A stretch of 64,000 bases of DNA from Haladaptatus sp. DYF46 (GTDB taxonomy: Archaea > Halobacteriota > Halobacteria > Halobacteriales > Haladaptataceae), in assembly GCF_021083305.1 (NCBI RefSeq), contig NZ_JAJFAY010000001.1, forward strand, positions 682,001-746,000, given 5' to 3'. The translations under genes were made by a program, and so were the position numbers. The notes beneath the pieces were generated by a model. It saw only the letters and a program-made list of their open reading frames with translations, did not search any database and was not told the origin of the DNA. Positions 8,848 to 16,829 of the stretch are shown here, in pieces. Position 1 is the first letter of the stretch; each line of letters opens with the position of its first letter.

Positions 8848-9999
8848 ATGGAACGAGTCGCAATTATCGGCGCGTCGATGACCCGGTTCGGGCAGCGTGA
8901 CGCGTGGATACGCGAACTGTTGGCGGAGGCGGGGTCTGCCTGCCTCGACGATGCGGACGTCTCGCCGTTGGACGTGGAACACCTCTACGTCTCGAACATG
9001 GCGAGCGGCGAGTTCGAGGGCCAGACCGGCGTGCCGAACGCGCTGGCACACGACCTCGGCGCGCTTCCGGCGTACGCGCAACGAATCGACCAGACGAGTT
9101 CGAGCGGCGGGGCCGGAATCTACGCCGCGTGGCAGTCGGTCGCCTCGGGGGCGAGCGACCTGACCCTCCTCGTCGGCGGCGAGAAGATGACCCACAAATC
9201 GACCGCCGAGGCGACGGACGTCATCGCCTCGCTCACGCATCCCGTCGAGTACAAACACGGCCTCACGTTGCCGAGTTTCGCGGGGTTGACCGCCCGGCGC
9301 TACCTCCACGAGTACGACGCGCCGCGCGAGAGTTTGGCCAAGGTTGCCGTCAAGAACCACCGGAACGGCGTGGACAACCCGCACGCGCAGTTCAGAAAGG
9401 AAGTCGATCTGGAGACGGTGATGGAGTCGCCGATCGTCGCCGACCCGCTTCGCCTCTACGACTTCTGTCCCATCACGGACGGGAGCGCCGCGCTGTTGTT
9501 CTGCCCCGAATCCGAGGCGAAGCAGTACACCGACGAGTACACCGTCGTTTCGGGCATCGGCGGCGCGACCGACACGCACGTCGTTCACGAACGCGACGAC
9601 CCGACGGTGATGGGCGCGGCCGTCGAGAGCAGCGAACTCGCCTACGAGATGGCCGACCGAACGCCGGGCGACATCGACGTGGCGGAACTCCACGACATGT
9701 TCACCATCCTCGAATTCCTGCAGAGCGAGGCCGTCGGCTTCTTCGAGCAGGGAGAGGGCTGGAAAGCCGTCGAAGAGGGAATCACCGACCGCGACGGCGA
9801 CCTGCCGATCAACACCTCCGGCGGCTTGAAATCGAAGGGCCACCCGCTCGGCGCGAGCGGCGTCGCACAAGCGTACGAACTCCACCAGCAGTTACTCGGC
9901 GACGCCGGGGAACGGCAGGTCGATGCCGAAGTCGGCCTCGCGTGCAACGTCGGCGGATTCGGCAACTGCGTCATCACCACCATCATGGAGCAAGCATGA
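8848..9999 (+). CDS. Thiolase-family protein with Ser at the expected nucleophile position
   Basis: 383 residues, the size of SCP-x/archaeal thiolases. NTSGGLKSKGHPLGASG carries the conserved active-site His of the C-terminal half and CNVGGFGN the last loop. At the N-terminal nucleophile loop, where thiolases have a Cys (patterns such as NCSTGS or CASG), this protein reads DQTSSSGGAG at 81-90. Condensation or thiolysis by the usual Cys mechanism would therefore be affected. ATG 8848 is preferred to GTG 8842. It overlaps by ATGA with the DUF35 partner, a standard archaeal pairing. Confidence 0.85.
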   Translation: MERVAIIGASMTRFGQRDAWIRELLAEAGSACLDDADVSPLDVEHLYVSNMASGEFEGQTGVPNALAHDLGALPAYAQRIDQTSSSGGAGIYAAWQSVASGASDLTLLVGGEKMTHKSTAEATDVIASLTHPVEYKHGLTLPSFAGLTARRYLHEYDAPRESLAKVAVKNHRNGVDNPHAQFRKEVDLETVMESPIVADPLRLYDFCPITDGSAALLFCPESEAKQYTDEYTVVSGIGGATDTHVVHERDDPTVMGAAVESSELAYEMADRTPGDIDVAELHDMFTILEFLQSEAVGFFEQGEGWKAVEEGITDRDGDLPINTSGGLKSKGHPLGASGVAQAYELHQQLLGDAGERQVDAEVGLACNVGGFGNCVITTIMEQA

Positions 10000-10373
10000 A
10001 CGGAAACGGAACGTTCGACGCGCATCGCTGTCCGAACGGCCACCTCTCGTATCCGGGCCACCCGCGCTGCCCGACGTGTGCCGAACCGCAGGACGAGACG
10101 GTAGACCTGAGCGACAGGACCGCCGAGGTCGTGACGTGGACGACCAGCACGGCCACGCCGTCCGGCGTCCGACAACCGAACCACATCGCCATCGTCGAGT
10201 TCGACGTGGACGGCGAGTCGGTGCGGGCCATCGGGCAACTGACGACCGATGGCGTAGAAATCGGCGACGAAGTGCGACCCGTCTACGCCGACGACCTCCG
10301 CGACCCCGACGCCGGGATCCGAGAGAAGGCGAGTCAGGAGTGGGACGGCTATCGGTTCGAACCGGCCGACTGA
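9996..10373 (+). CDS. DUF35 zinc-ribbon/OB-fold acyl-CoA-binding partner of thiolase
   Basis: 125 residues. The N-terminal ribbon has C12, H16, C25 and C28 (HRCPNGH, CPTC) in place of the usual four Cys, and residues about 35-110 form the OB fold (IAIVEFDVDGESVRAIGQL). In archaeal acyl-CoA condensation complexes DUF35 proteins bridge thiolase and HMG-CoA synthase and bind the CoA arm. The start overlaps the thiolase stop (ATGA), so the two are probably translationally coupled and form a complex. Confidence 0.85.
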   Translation: MNGNGTFDAHRCPNGHLSYPGHPRCPTCAEPQDETVDLSDRTAEVVTWTTSTATPSGVRQPNHIAIVEFDVDGESVRAIGQLTTDGVEIGDEVRPVYADDLRDPDAGIREKASQEWDGYRFEPAD

Positions 10374-10437
10374 ACGACGGCGGCCGTTTCTCTGACCGAC
10401 GAGAACGAGCGAGAGAGTACGACCGGGAGAAGGCGAT

Positions 10438-11133
10438 TTACACGTCGTTTTCGTCGTCCGAATCGTCCGTACTCCCCGAGGTCGACCCATCGTCCGCCGA
10501 GTCGTCGTCTTCTCCGTGTCCGTTGCCCCGAACGTCCAACTCGTCGCGAATGGAGCGCAGTTCGGCGTCCACGTCGACTTGCGGTTGTTCCTCCTCCTCT
10601 TCCTCCATCTCTTCGTCCGCCGCGTCCGCGAGTTCGCGTCCCTCGTCGGCCCGTTCGCTTCCGGTGGCGATTTCGTCACCGATGTCCTCGCTGAGGCGGC
10701 GGGCGTCTTCGAGGATGCGACGGGCGCGCGGTTCCTCGGGCAGGCCGCCTTCGGTGAGAGCACCTTCGACGTCGTTCAGCGTATCCTGCAACCGATCGAG
10801 GGTGGCCCGACTCGCCCGTCCGGCGCGTGCGCTGAGGTCGGAGCGAGCTTTTTCGGTGGGGTCGTACTCGGGATCCACGAGGCGGATGATCTGCTGGAGG
10901 GCTTTGAGCGCGCGGACGTTCGCCTCCAGCATGGAGATGAGCGTCGGGATGGCGTACTCGCCGGTAAACGAGAGCACCTCGCGGGGCGTCGGCGGACGCG
11001 GTAGTCCCATCGGCCCGCGCGGTGGTCGGCCGAGTTCCGTTTGGAGGCCGCGCAGGGTGGTTTCCAACTCCTCGATTCGGTCTTCGAGGTCCGCTCGGTC
11101 GTCCCGGTCGGGGTCGTCCCGGTCGTTCGACAT
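10438..11133 (-). CDS. Acidic coiled-coil protein of unknown function
   Basis: 231 residues. Residues about 12-38 are a heptad-rich coiled coil (LEDRIEELETTLRGLQTEL). A Pro-rich linker (GRPPRGPMGLPRPPTPRE) leads to a conserved-looking helical core at about 55-160 (SFTGEYAIPTLISMLEANV, LKALQQIIRLVDPEY). The C-terminal 70 residues are a Glu/Asp/Ser tail. No enzymatic motif is present; it may be a scaffold or nucleic-acid-associated protein, but no function is assigned. It faces the DUF35 gene tail to tail. Confidence 0.7.
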   Translation of the reverse strand: MSNDRDDPDRDDRADLEDRIEELETTLRGLQTELGRPPRGPMGLPRPPTPREVLSFTGEYAIPTLISMLEANVRALKALQQIIRLVDPEYDPTEKARSDLSARAGRASRATLDRLQDTLNDVEGALTEGGLPEEPRARRILEDARRLSEDIGDEIATGSERADEGRELADAADEEMEEEEEEQPQVDVDAELRSIRDELDVRGNGHGEDDDSADDGSTSGSTDDSDDENDV

Positions 11134-11200
11134 GGACGGACGTTCGCACCGCAGAACAAAAGTATTGGTCGGTCGGAACGTGCGGGTCGAAACGTGCGAC

Positions 11201-12379
11201 TCAGAACCCTTCCGTGAGGAACACGTCCTCCTCGGGGAACAGGTCGGCGAGGAGGGAACGAGCGTCGTCGGATTCGACGGTCAACTCCCCGAACCGCTCG
11301 GCATCCTCGACGGCGCAATATCCCGCGACTAGCTGCGAGAGCGTGTTCACGTCGGTCGCCACGTCCGGGTCGGCGTCGGTACGTCCGCAGCGGACGACGT
11401 CGCCCGCGTCGAGTTCGAACGTCCCCTCGTTCCACTCGGCCAACGGGTCGGTGACGCGGAAGACGAGCGTTCCGTCCGCGTCGTAGGAGATGCTTTCGAG
11501 GGCGCGCGGAACGTCGACGAGTCGGAACATCGGTCCCCCCTCGATTTTGCAGTTCACGTCGCGGGGGTTCGCCACGATGTCGAGGAGGTCCGTGTTCTCG
11601 GGGACGTAGGTGAACTCGACCGTTTCGACCTGCGAATCGTGGTACTGCACGAACCGGAGGAGGTGGCGGTGTGCCTCGTCGTCCGCGGCCGTGAGTTCCC
11701 ACACCTTGAGTCGTTTGCCGTCGTCTTCCTCTTGCATCGTGTAGACGACGTAGCCGCGCGCGTCGCCGTCCCGTATCCACGCGTACACGTAGGGGTCTTT
11801 CTTCCAGCCTTTGAACACCCGCTCCCGCCACCAGTCCTCGGTTCGGTCGGTACTGAGGGCGTATCCCTCGGTCATCGCGTCGTACGCGGGAACGAGGAGT
11901 TCCCAGTCGTCGGCGTCGAGTCGGCGGAACTCGCCCGTCGGTTCGACCCCCAAATCGAGCGCGTCGGGAGTCGTCTCGTACTCGGTGGACTTGTTCACCA
12001 TCGCCCACCCGTACTTGCGGTAAAACTCGTAGGAGAAGGGCCAGAGGGCCGAAAAGTACACTTCGTTCTCGCGGTACTCCGCGAGCGATTCGGCGAGCAT
12101 GTCGCGGACCAGCCCACGGCGGCGGCTCTCCGGCGGCGACGCGACGGCGGACAGGCCGGCCATCTCGTGCCACTCGCCGCGGATTCGCGCGGTGAACCAG
12201 TGGTGTTTACACACGCAGAGCAAATCGTCGCCGTCGAAGAATCCGCGGCGGTCCCCGAGGTCCGGTGAATCGTCATCGTCCTCTTCGATGTCGGGACCGT
12301 CCTCGGGTCGGAACGCGTAGTACAAAAATCGCCGATACTCGTCCTCGTATTTCGCGGGAATCGGCCGATAGTCGGGCAT
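11201..12379 (-). CDS. Eis-like GNAT N-acetyltransferase
   Basis: 392 residues, close to the ~400 of Eis-type proteins (two GNAT-like domains plus a sterol-carrier-like C-terminal domain). GLSAVASPPESRRRGLVRDM at about 77-96 is the acetyl-CoA pyrophosphate loop (V-x-x-x-x-RRRG), FYRKYGW follows as in the family, and LVFRVTDPLAEWNEGTFEL matches the SCP2-like C-terminal domain. It probably acetylates amines; the substrate is unknown. Its first ~45 codons and promoter recur in degraded form at 15640-15815, in the same orientation. Confidence 0.85.
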   Translation of the reverse strand: MPDYRPIPAKYEDEYRRFLYYAFRPEDGPDIEEDDDDSPDLGDRRGFFDGDDLLCVCKHHWFTARIRGEWHEMAGLSAVASPPESRRRGLVRDMLAESLAEYRENEVYFSALWPFSYEFYRKYGWAMVNKSTEYETTPDALDLGVEPTGEFRRLDADDWELLVPAYDAMTEGYALSTDRTEDWWRERVFKGWKKDPYVYAWIRDGDARGYVVYTMQEEDDGKRLKVWELTAADDEAHRHLLRFVQYHDSQVETVEFTYVPENTDLLDIVANPRDVNCKIEGGPMFRLVDVPRALESISYDADGTLVFRVTDPLAEWNEGTFELDAGDVVRCGRTDADPDVATDVNTLSQLVAGYCAVEDAERFGELTVESDDARSLLADLFPEEDVFLTEGF

Positions 12380-12508
12380 GATTGGGGATTGACTGGAAGC
12401 GAGAAATAGGTTCGTGTCGGGTGGCTGAACCGCATCTCGCTATATGAAAAAAGGGTGTTTTCGGCCGGATTTGTCTGGTTGGTAGAAAAATACGGGACAG
12501 AACGGTTC

Positions 12509-13291
12509 TTACGACTTGCTTCCCCAACCGAACGAGAGCCATCCACCGTCGGGGTGAAGGATTTCGCCGGTCATGAAGTGTTCACCTTCCGCGAGGAACG
12601 CGGCGCAGTTGGCGACTTCCTCGGGCGTACCGAACCGTCCGAGCGGCGTGCGGTCGATGACGTCCTGTTCGTCGAAACCGATCTGGTCCTGTGCGTCGTC
12701 CACCATCTCAGTTCGGATGTAGCCGGGGGAGATGGCGTTGACGTGGATGTCGTGTTCGGCCCACTCGACGGCCAGACAGCGGGTGAGGTTGTTGACGCCG
12801 CCCTTCGACGTGTTGTACGGCGTCCGGCCGGTCTGACCCTGTTCGCCCATCATGCTGGAGATGTTGATGATGCTTCCGCCGGTTCCCTGCTCTATCATCT
12901 GCCGTCCGGCGAGTTGCGCCCCGGAGAACGCGCCGGTCAGGTTCACGTCGATGACCTGCTGCCAGTCGGAGAGCGACATCTCCTCGGCCGGACCGCGGAT
13001 GTTGATGCCCGCGTTGTTCACCCAGACGTCGAGGGAGCCGAACCGCTCGACGACGTCCTCGACGAGCGATTCGAGCGAGTCGGCATCGGTCACGTCGGCT
13101 TCGATGGGGACGACGGACTCGGAACCGGTTTCGTCCGCGATCTCCTCGGCGGCCTCGGCCGCTCGCTCCTGTGAGCGCGAGTTGACGACGACGTTCGCCC
13201 CCCGGGACGCGAACTCCTGTGCGATTGCGAACCCGATACCGCTACTCGACCCCGTTACGACGGCGGTCTGGTCGTGCAATGTACTGGTCAC
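12509..13291 (-). CDS. Short-chain dehydrogenase/reductase (SDR)
   Basis: 260 residues, classical SDR. TGSSSGIG near 13-20 is the NAD(P) loop, VNNAG follows beta-4, and the Ser-x12-Tyr-x3-Lys catalytic set is seen in INISSMMGEQ...YNTSK. The closest classes are gluconate 5-dehydrogenase, glucose 1-dehydrogenase and 3-oxoacyl-ACP reductase-like enzymes. The nearby gluconate-type permease makes a sugar-acid oxidoreductase plausible, but this is inferred from context only. Confidence 0.85.
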   Translation of the reverse strand: MTSTLHDQTAVVTGSSSGIGFAIAQEFASRGANVVVNSRSQERAAEAAEEIADETGSESVVPIEADVTDADSLESLVEDVVERFGSLDVWVNNAGINIRGPAEEMSLSDWQQVIDVNLTGAFSGAQLAGRQMIEQGTGGSIINISSMMGEQGQTGRTPYNTSKGGVNNLTRCLAVEWAEHDIHVNAISPGYIRTEMVDDAQDQIGFDEQDVIDRTPLGRFGTPEEVANCAAFLAEGEHFMTGEILHPDGGWLSFGWGSKS

Positions 13292-13399
13292 AGTTGTGCG
13301 CTATCGCGCTGCCGTTTTATTATTCCGGTTGTTTCGTCGCTATTTGCAAACGAACTCGTGTGAAACCGGACGCCTGTTGGATAAATAGTGAAGAATCGG

Positions 13400-13846
13400 T
13401 CAGCCGGTTACGACGGTGACAGGTCCGTCGAAGTCGAGGATGACCTCCTGCGTCGCGTCGCCGAAAAGGGCCTTCCCCGTCGGCGAGCGTTGTCGCCCCG
13501 TGATGAACACGTGGTCGCAGTCGTACTCCTCGGCGGCGTCGAGGATTTTCTCCGACTTGTTCCCGAGATAGCCCGTCACGTCGTACTCCACGTCGAGTTC
13601 GGAGAGGACTTCGTCACCGATGTCGCGGGCGAACTGCGTCGCACCCTCCTCTGCCTCGCCGACGGTGTAACTCGCCGAACTGCTCATGAGTGATTCCATC
13701 GCGTCCCGCCGAGCGCCGTACTCCTGTTCGGTGGTGATATGCGTTAGAATCAAATCGGCGTCCAATCCCTCGGCGATGATACCTGCTTCGCGGACGAGTT
13801 CCTTGGCCGCCTCCGTGGGTTCGACGACGGCGAGTATACGATCCAT
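13400..13846 (-). CDS. Universal stress protein (single UspA domain)
   Basis: 148 residues, one UspA domain (MDRILAVVEPTEAAKELVRE) ending in HVFITGRQRSPTGKALFGDA, the ATP-binding loop with Asp where many family members have Ser/Thr. It is divergent from the GntP permease; in haloarchaea a USP next to a transporter is frequent and suggests a regulatory role for the permease, which is inference here. Confidence 0.85.
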   Translation of the reverse strand: MDRILAVVEPTEAAKELVREAGIIAEGLDADLILTHITTEQEYGARRDAMESLMSSSASYTVGEAEEGATQFARDIGDEVLSELDVEYDVTGYLGNKSEKILDAAEEYDCDHVFITGRQRSPTGKALFGDATQEVILDFDGPVTVVTG

Positions 13847-13919
13847 AAATACCGCAAATAAACGAGAAATAATAAAACCAGCGTTCGTTTACATAGTGAA
13901 AAAATAGTACAATCTATTT

Positions 13920-13934
13920 CAAACATACTGTTTG
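13920..13934. promoter_or_regulatory. Inverted repeat, candidate operator between usp and gntP
   Basis: CAAACA-TAC-TGTTTG is a perfect 6+3+6 inverted repeat in the 129-nt AT-rich gap between the divergent USP (start 13846) and GntP (start 13976) genes. It lies just upstream of the TTTATTAAATTA stretch at about 13948-13957 that fits as the TATA region of gntP. The cognate regulator is unknown. Confidence 0.4.
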
Positions 13935-13975
13935 TTTATTACTCATCTTTATTAAATTACCGCTATTAAAGGAAA

Positions 13976-15412
13976 ATGTTTTCAATGAACATCAATGACA
14001 TGGATGCGCAATCCATGGCAATCGAATTCGCACAGAGTCCGCTGTTGACGTTCGCAGCCGGGCTGATTTTAGTCATCCTCCTCCTCGTCGTCTGGGACCT
14101 CCCGGCGTTCGTCGGGCTAGCTATCTCCGCATTTGGTGTCGGATTACTCAACGCGGTGTTCGTCGCCGACTTCACCTTCGGTGATGCGGCAGCACGAACG
14201 GCGACGGAGTTCGGAAACGGGATGGCAGGTATCGGTATTCCAATTCTGATGGCATCGGTTATCGGAAAGTCGATGCTCGAGAGCGGTTCCGCCCAGCGTA
14301 TCGTTCGGGCGTTCCAATCGGTCGTCGGGAAGGAAAATTCGGACATCGCGCTGTGGGGCAGCAGTACCGTGCTCGCGATTCCGGTGTTCTTCGACAGCGT
14401 GTTCTACCTCCTCGCGCCGCTCGCACGTTCGATGCGTGCACGCGTGGGGAAGAATTACGCGCTGTATCTGATAGCCGTCGGGGCGGGTGCCTCGGTGGCG
14501 CACGTGTTCATCCCGCCGACGCCGGGACCGCTGGCAGTCTCCGACCAACTCGGCATCGCCAACCTCGGGCTGACCATTCTGGTCGGCATCGTCGTCGCCA
14601 TTCCCTCGGCGATCATGGGCGGCCTCGTTTACGGCCGCTGGATAAACAAGCGGATGAACATCCCCCTTCGGGACGCGATGGGGACGACGACGGAGGAACT
14701 CGAAGAGCGTGCAAACCGGGACAACAAGAACCTCCCCGGCGTTCTCGAATCGGCCATCCCCATCATCCTCGCCATCGGGTTGGTCGCCTCGTACACCATC
14801 GTCGACACGTTCAAGGACCCGTATCCGGCGCTCGCGAACCTGCAACCGGTAGTCGCGTTCATCGGGGACAAGAACGTCGCGCTGACGATCGCCGCCATCG
14901 CGGCGGCGTACACCTACCTCCGCTGGTCCGACCTCTCGCGATCGCTCTGGGAGGAGGAACTCACGGAGGCGCTGAAGAGCGGCGGGAACATCGCCGCCAT
15001 CACCGCGATGGGTGGCGCGTTCGGCGCGCTCTTGGCCGCGTCCGGAATCGGGTCGTACATCGCGGGGCACCTCAAGGGCATCGGCATCGGCCTGCTCGTG
15101 ACCGCGTGGCTCATCGCCGCCATCGTCCGCGTCGCACAGGGGTCGGCGACGGCCGCCATGCTCACCGCCGCGGGAATCATGGCACCGCTGACCGCGCAAC
15201 TCTCGGTCAGCCCGGTGTACATGGTGATGGCCATCGGAGCAGGCGGCAACATCTGCTCGTGGTACAACGACTCCGGGTTCTGGCTCGTCAAGGAGATCGG
15301 CGGACTCACGCAGACGGAGACGCTAAAGACGTGGACCGTGCTCACGACGATCATCTCCATCACGGGCCTCGTGACGGTACTCGTTATTTCGACGGTCTTC
15401 CCGTTAGTGTAG
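13976..15412 (+). CDS. GntP-family gluconate/organic acid permease
   Basis: 478 residues with about 12-14 membrane helices. The family signatures HVFIPPTPGPLAVSDQLGI, VRVAQGSATAAMLTAAGIM and SWYNDSGFWLVKE are typical of GntP/Gnt-I-system permeases, proton symporters for gluconate, glycerate or related hydroxy acids. A second in-frame ATG lies at 13985, and 13976 fits the TATA stretch at about 13948-13957. It is flanked by an SDR and a USP, so uptake coupled to oxidation of a sugar acid is plausible. Confidence 0.9.
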   Translation: MFSMNINDMDAQSMAIEFAQSPLLTFAAGLILVILLLVVWDLPAFVGLAISAFGVGLLNAVFVADFTFGDAAARTATEFGNGMAGIGIPILMASVIGKSMLESGSAQRIVRAFQSVVGKENSDIALWGSSTVLAIPVFFDSVFYLLAPLARSMRARVGKNYALYLIAVGAGASVAHVFIPPTPGPLAVSDQLGIANLGLTILVGIVVAIPSAIMGGLVYGRWINKRMNIPLRDAMGTTTEELEERANRDNKNLPGVLESAIPIILAIGLVASYTIVDTFKDPYPALANLQPVVAFIGDKNVALTIAAIAAAYTYLRWSDLSRSLWEEELTEALKSGGNIAAITAMGGAFGALLAASGIGSYIAGHLKGIGIGLLVTAWLIAAIVRVAQGSATAAMLTAAGIMAPLTAQLSVSPVYMVMAIGAGGNICSWYNDSGFWLVKEIGGLTQTETLKTWTVLTTIISITGLVTVLVISTVFPLV

Positions 15413-15639
15413 TCCGATTTCCTCAATTCCCCGCTTTTTTCGAAGCCGTCGCTTAGCAGTGGAAAAGCCACCTGACCCCCACGGAAACGGTGGCAGTAAC
15501 CATATCGTGTCGGATGGCGGAATGGAATCGTAACCAAGCGACGAACGCGTGCCCTGTTCGAATTCGGTGTCGCCGCGATAACGTTGGTCGTCCAGATACG
15601 CCTTTGGCGGGCGCTGCCCGACGACGATTCCTGCCACAA

Positions 15640-15774
15640 ACGGGAGCGTTCAGGGACGACTTCGGCGTCGTCATCATCGTCGGCTTGGAGGCCGTTTTCC
15701 GGCTCGAACGCGTATCGCAAAAACCGCCGATACTCGTCCTCGTATGTGGCCGGTATCGGCCGATAGTCGGGTAT
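15640..15774 (-). pseudogene. Decayed 5' fragment of the Eis-like acetyltransferase gene
   Basis: Reads IPDYRPIPATYEDEYRRFLR then YAFEPENG, against MPDYRPIPAKYEDEYRRFLY then YAFRPEDG in the intact gene starting at 12379. The start codon has become ATA (15774-15772), and similarity fades after about 45 codons. The upstream DNA (about 15775-15815) also matches the intact gene's leader, so promoter and 5' end were copied together. The rest of the gap 15413-15935 shows no other recognisable gene; short frames there are not supported. Confidence 0.75.
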
Positions 15775-15903
15775 GATTAGAGATTGATGAGAAGCGAGAA
15801 ATATGTTCGCATCGGCAAGATGTATCGTATAACGACATATAAAATCGAGAGTGCGAGCGGGAGTATCGTTCGTCGGAAAATCGGCGAGCCGGCCCGAAAG
15901 TCA

Positions 15904-15910
15904 ACTATAT
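15904..15910 (+). promoter_or_regulatory. TATA box of the MOSC gene
   Basis: The ACTATAT stretch is centred 29 nt upstream of ATG 15936, the leaderless spacing. It overlaps the upstream in-frame ATG at 15909, which therefore cannot be the start. Confidence 0.5.
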
Positions 15911-15935
15911 GGTCGTCGCGGAGCCATTGCCACCG

Positions 15936-16703
15936 ATGAAACTCGGACGGATACGGGTGTATCCAATAAAAGGGCTCGACGGCATCGAAGTCGATTCGAC
16001 CGACATCGTACCGGGAGGCACGGTGGCCTACGATAGGGAATTTGCGCTCTTCGACGCCGCGGGCAACGCCGTCAACGGGAAGCAAACGGATATGTTTCAA
16101 CGGCTGTCGACGGATTTCGACCCCGCTTCGGGTGAACTGACGATAGAAACGCCGGACGGCGGGACACGCCTCTTCGACCTTCCCGAGCAACGCGAACGGG
16201 CCGAACGGTGGTTCAGCGAACTCTTCGAGATGGACCTGACGCTGCGTCGGGACACGGAGAACGGGTTCGTCGACCGGCGAAAGCGGGGGCCGTCGGTTAT
16301 CAGCACGGCCTCGTTGCGTGCCATCGCGTCGTGGTTCGACGGGATGACGGTCGAAAGCGCGCGGAGACGACTCCGCGCCAACGTCGAAATCGAAGGCGTT
16401 CCCCCGTTTTGGGAGGACCGATTCATCGGTGACGGGTCTCCCGACTTCGAAGTTGGCGGTGTCCGATTCGAGGGCGTCGAGGCGTGCAATCGGTGCGTCA
16501 TCCCACAGCGCGACCCGGACACGGGCGAATCCCTGCCCGAATTCCGCACGCGATTCATCCGAAAACGACGGGAAACGCTCCCGGAATGGGTTGACGAGAG
16601 CGCACTCGACCATCACTACGCGACGATGCTCATCTCCCAGATACCCGAGTCGGACCGCAATCAAACGCTCCGCGTCGGCGATACCGTCGAAGTAATCGAA
16701 TAG
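15936..16703 (+). CDS. MOSC-domain molybdenum-cofactor sulfurtransferase-like protein
   Basis: 255 residues. The N-terminal MOSC beta-barrel (MKLGRIRVYPIKGLDGIEVD) and the C-terminal MOSC domain contain GVEACNRCVIPQRDPDTGE, where the Cys before VIPQ corresponds to the Moco-ligating Cys in mARC/YcbX proteins. Members reduce N-hydroxylated substrates or carry Mo cofactor, but they need an electron donor that is not adjacent here. Start chosen from the TATA spacing. Confidence 0.85.
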   Translation: MKLGRIRVYPIKGLDGIEVDSTDIVPGGTVAYDREFALFDAAGNAVNGKQTDMFQRLSTDFDPASGELTIETPDGGTRLFDLPEQRERAERWFSELFEMDLTLRRDTENGFVDRRKRGPSVISTASLRAIASWFDGMTVESARRRLRANVEIEGVPPFWEDRFIGDGSPDFEVGGVRFEGVEACNRCVIPQRDPDTGESLPEFRTRFIRKRRETLPEWVDESALDHHYATMLISQIPESDRNQTLRVGDTVEVIE

Positions 16704-16829
16704 GCCCGGAAGGATTCGACAGCACGGCACGGGACCACCGATTCTCGAACCACGACGGCACGGGAAACGATGTATGGTTGGAGTAGAAGGGTTGTCCGAC
16801 GTGGAATACCGTGGAAGGGAGCGGCGTTT

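Noticed and set aside
15413..15639. Transposase remnant downstream of the acetyltransferase fragment
   Set aside because: Short frames in this stretch show no recognisable transposase motif and no terminal inverted repeats were seen.
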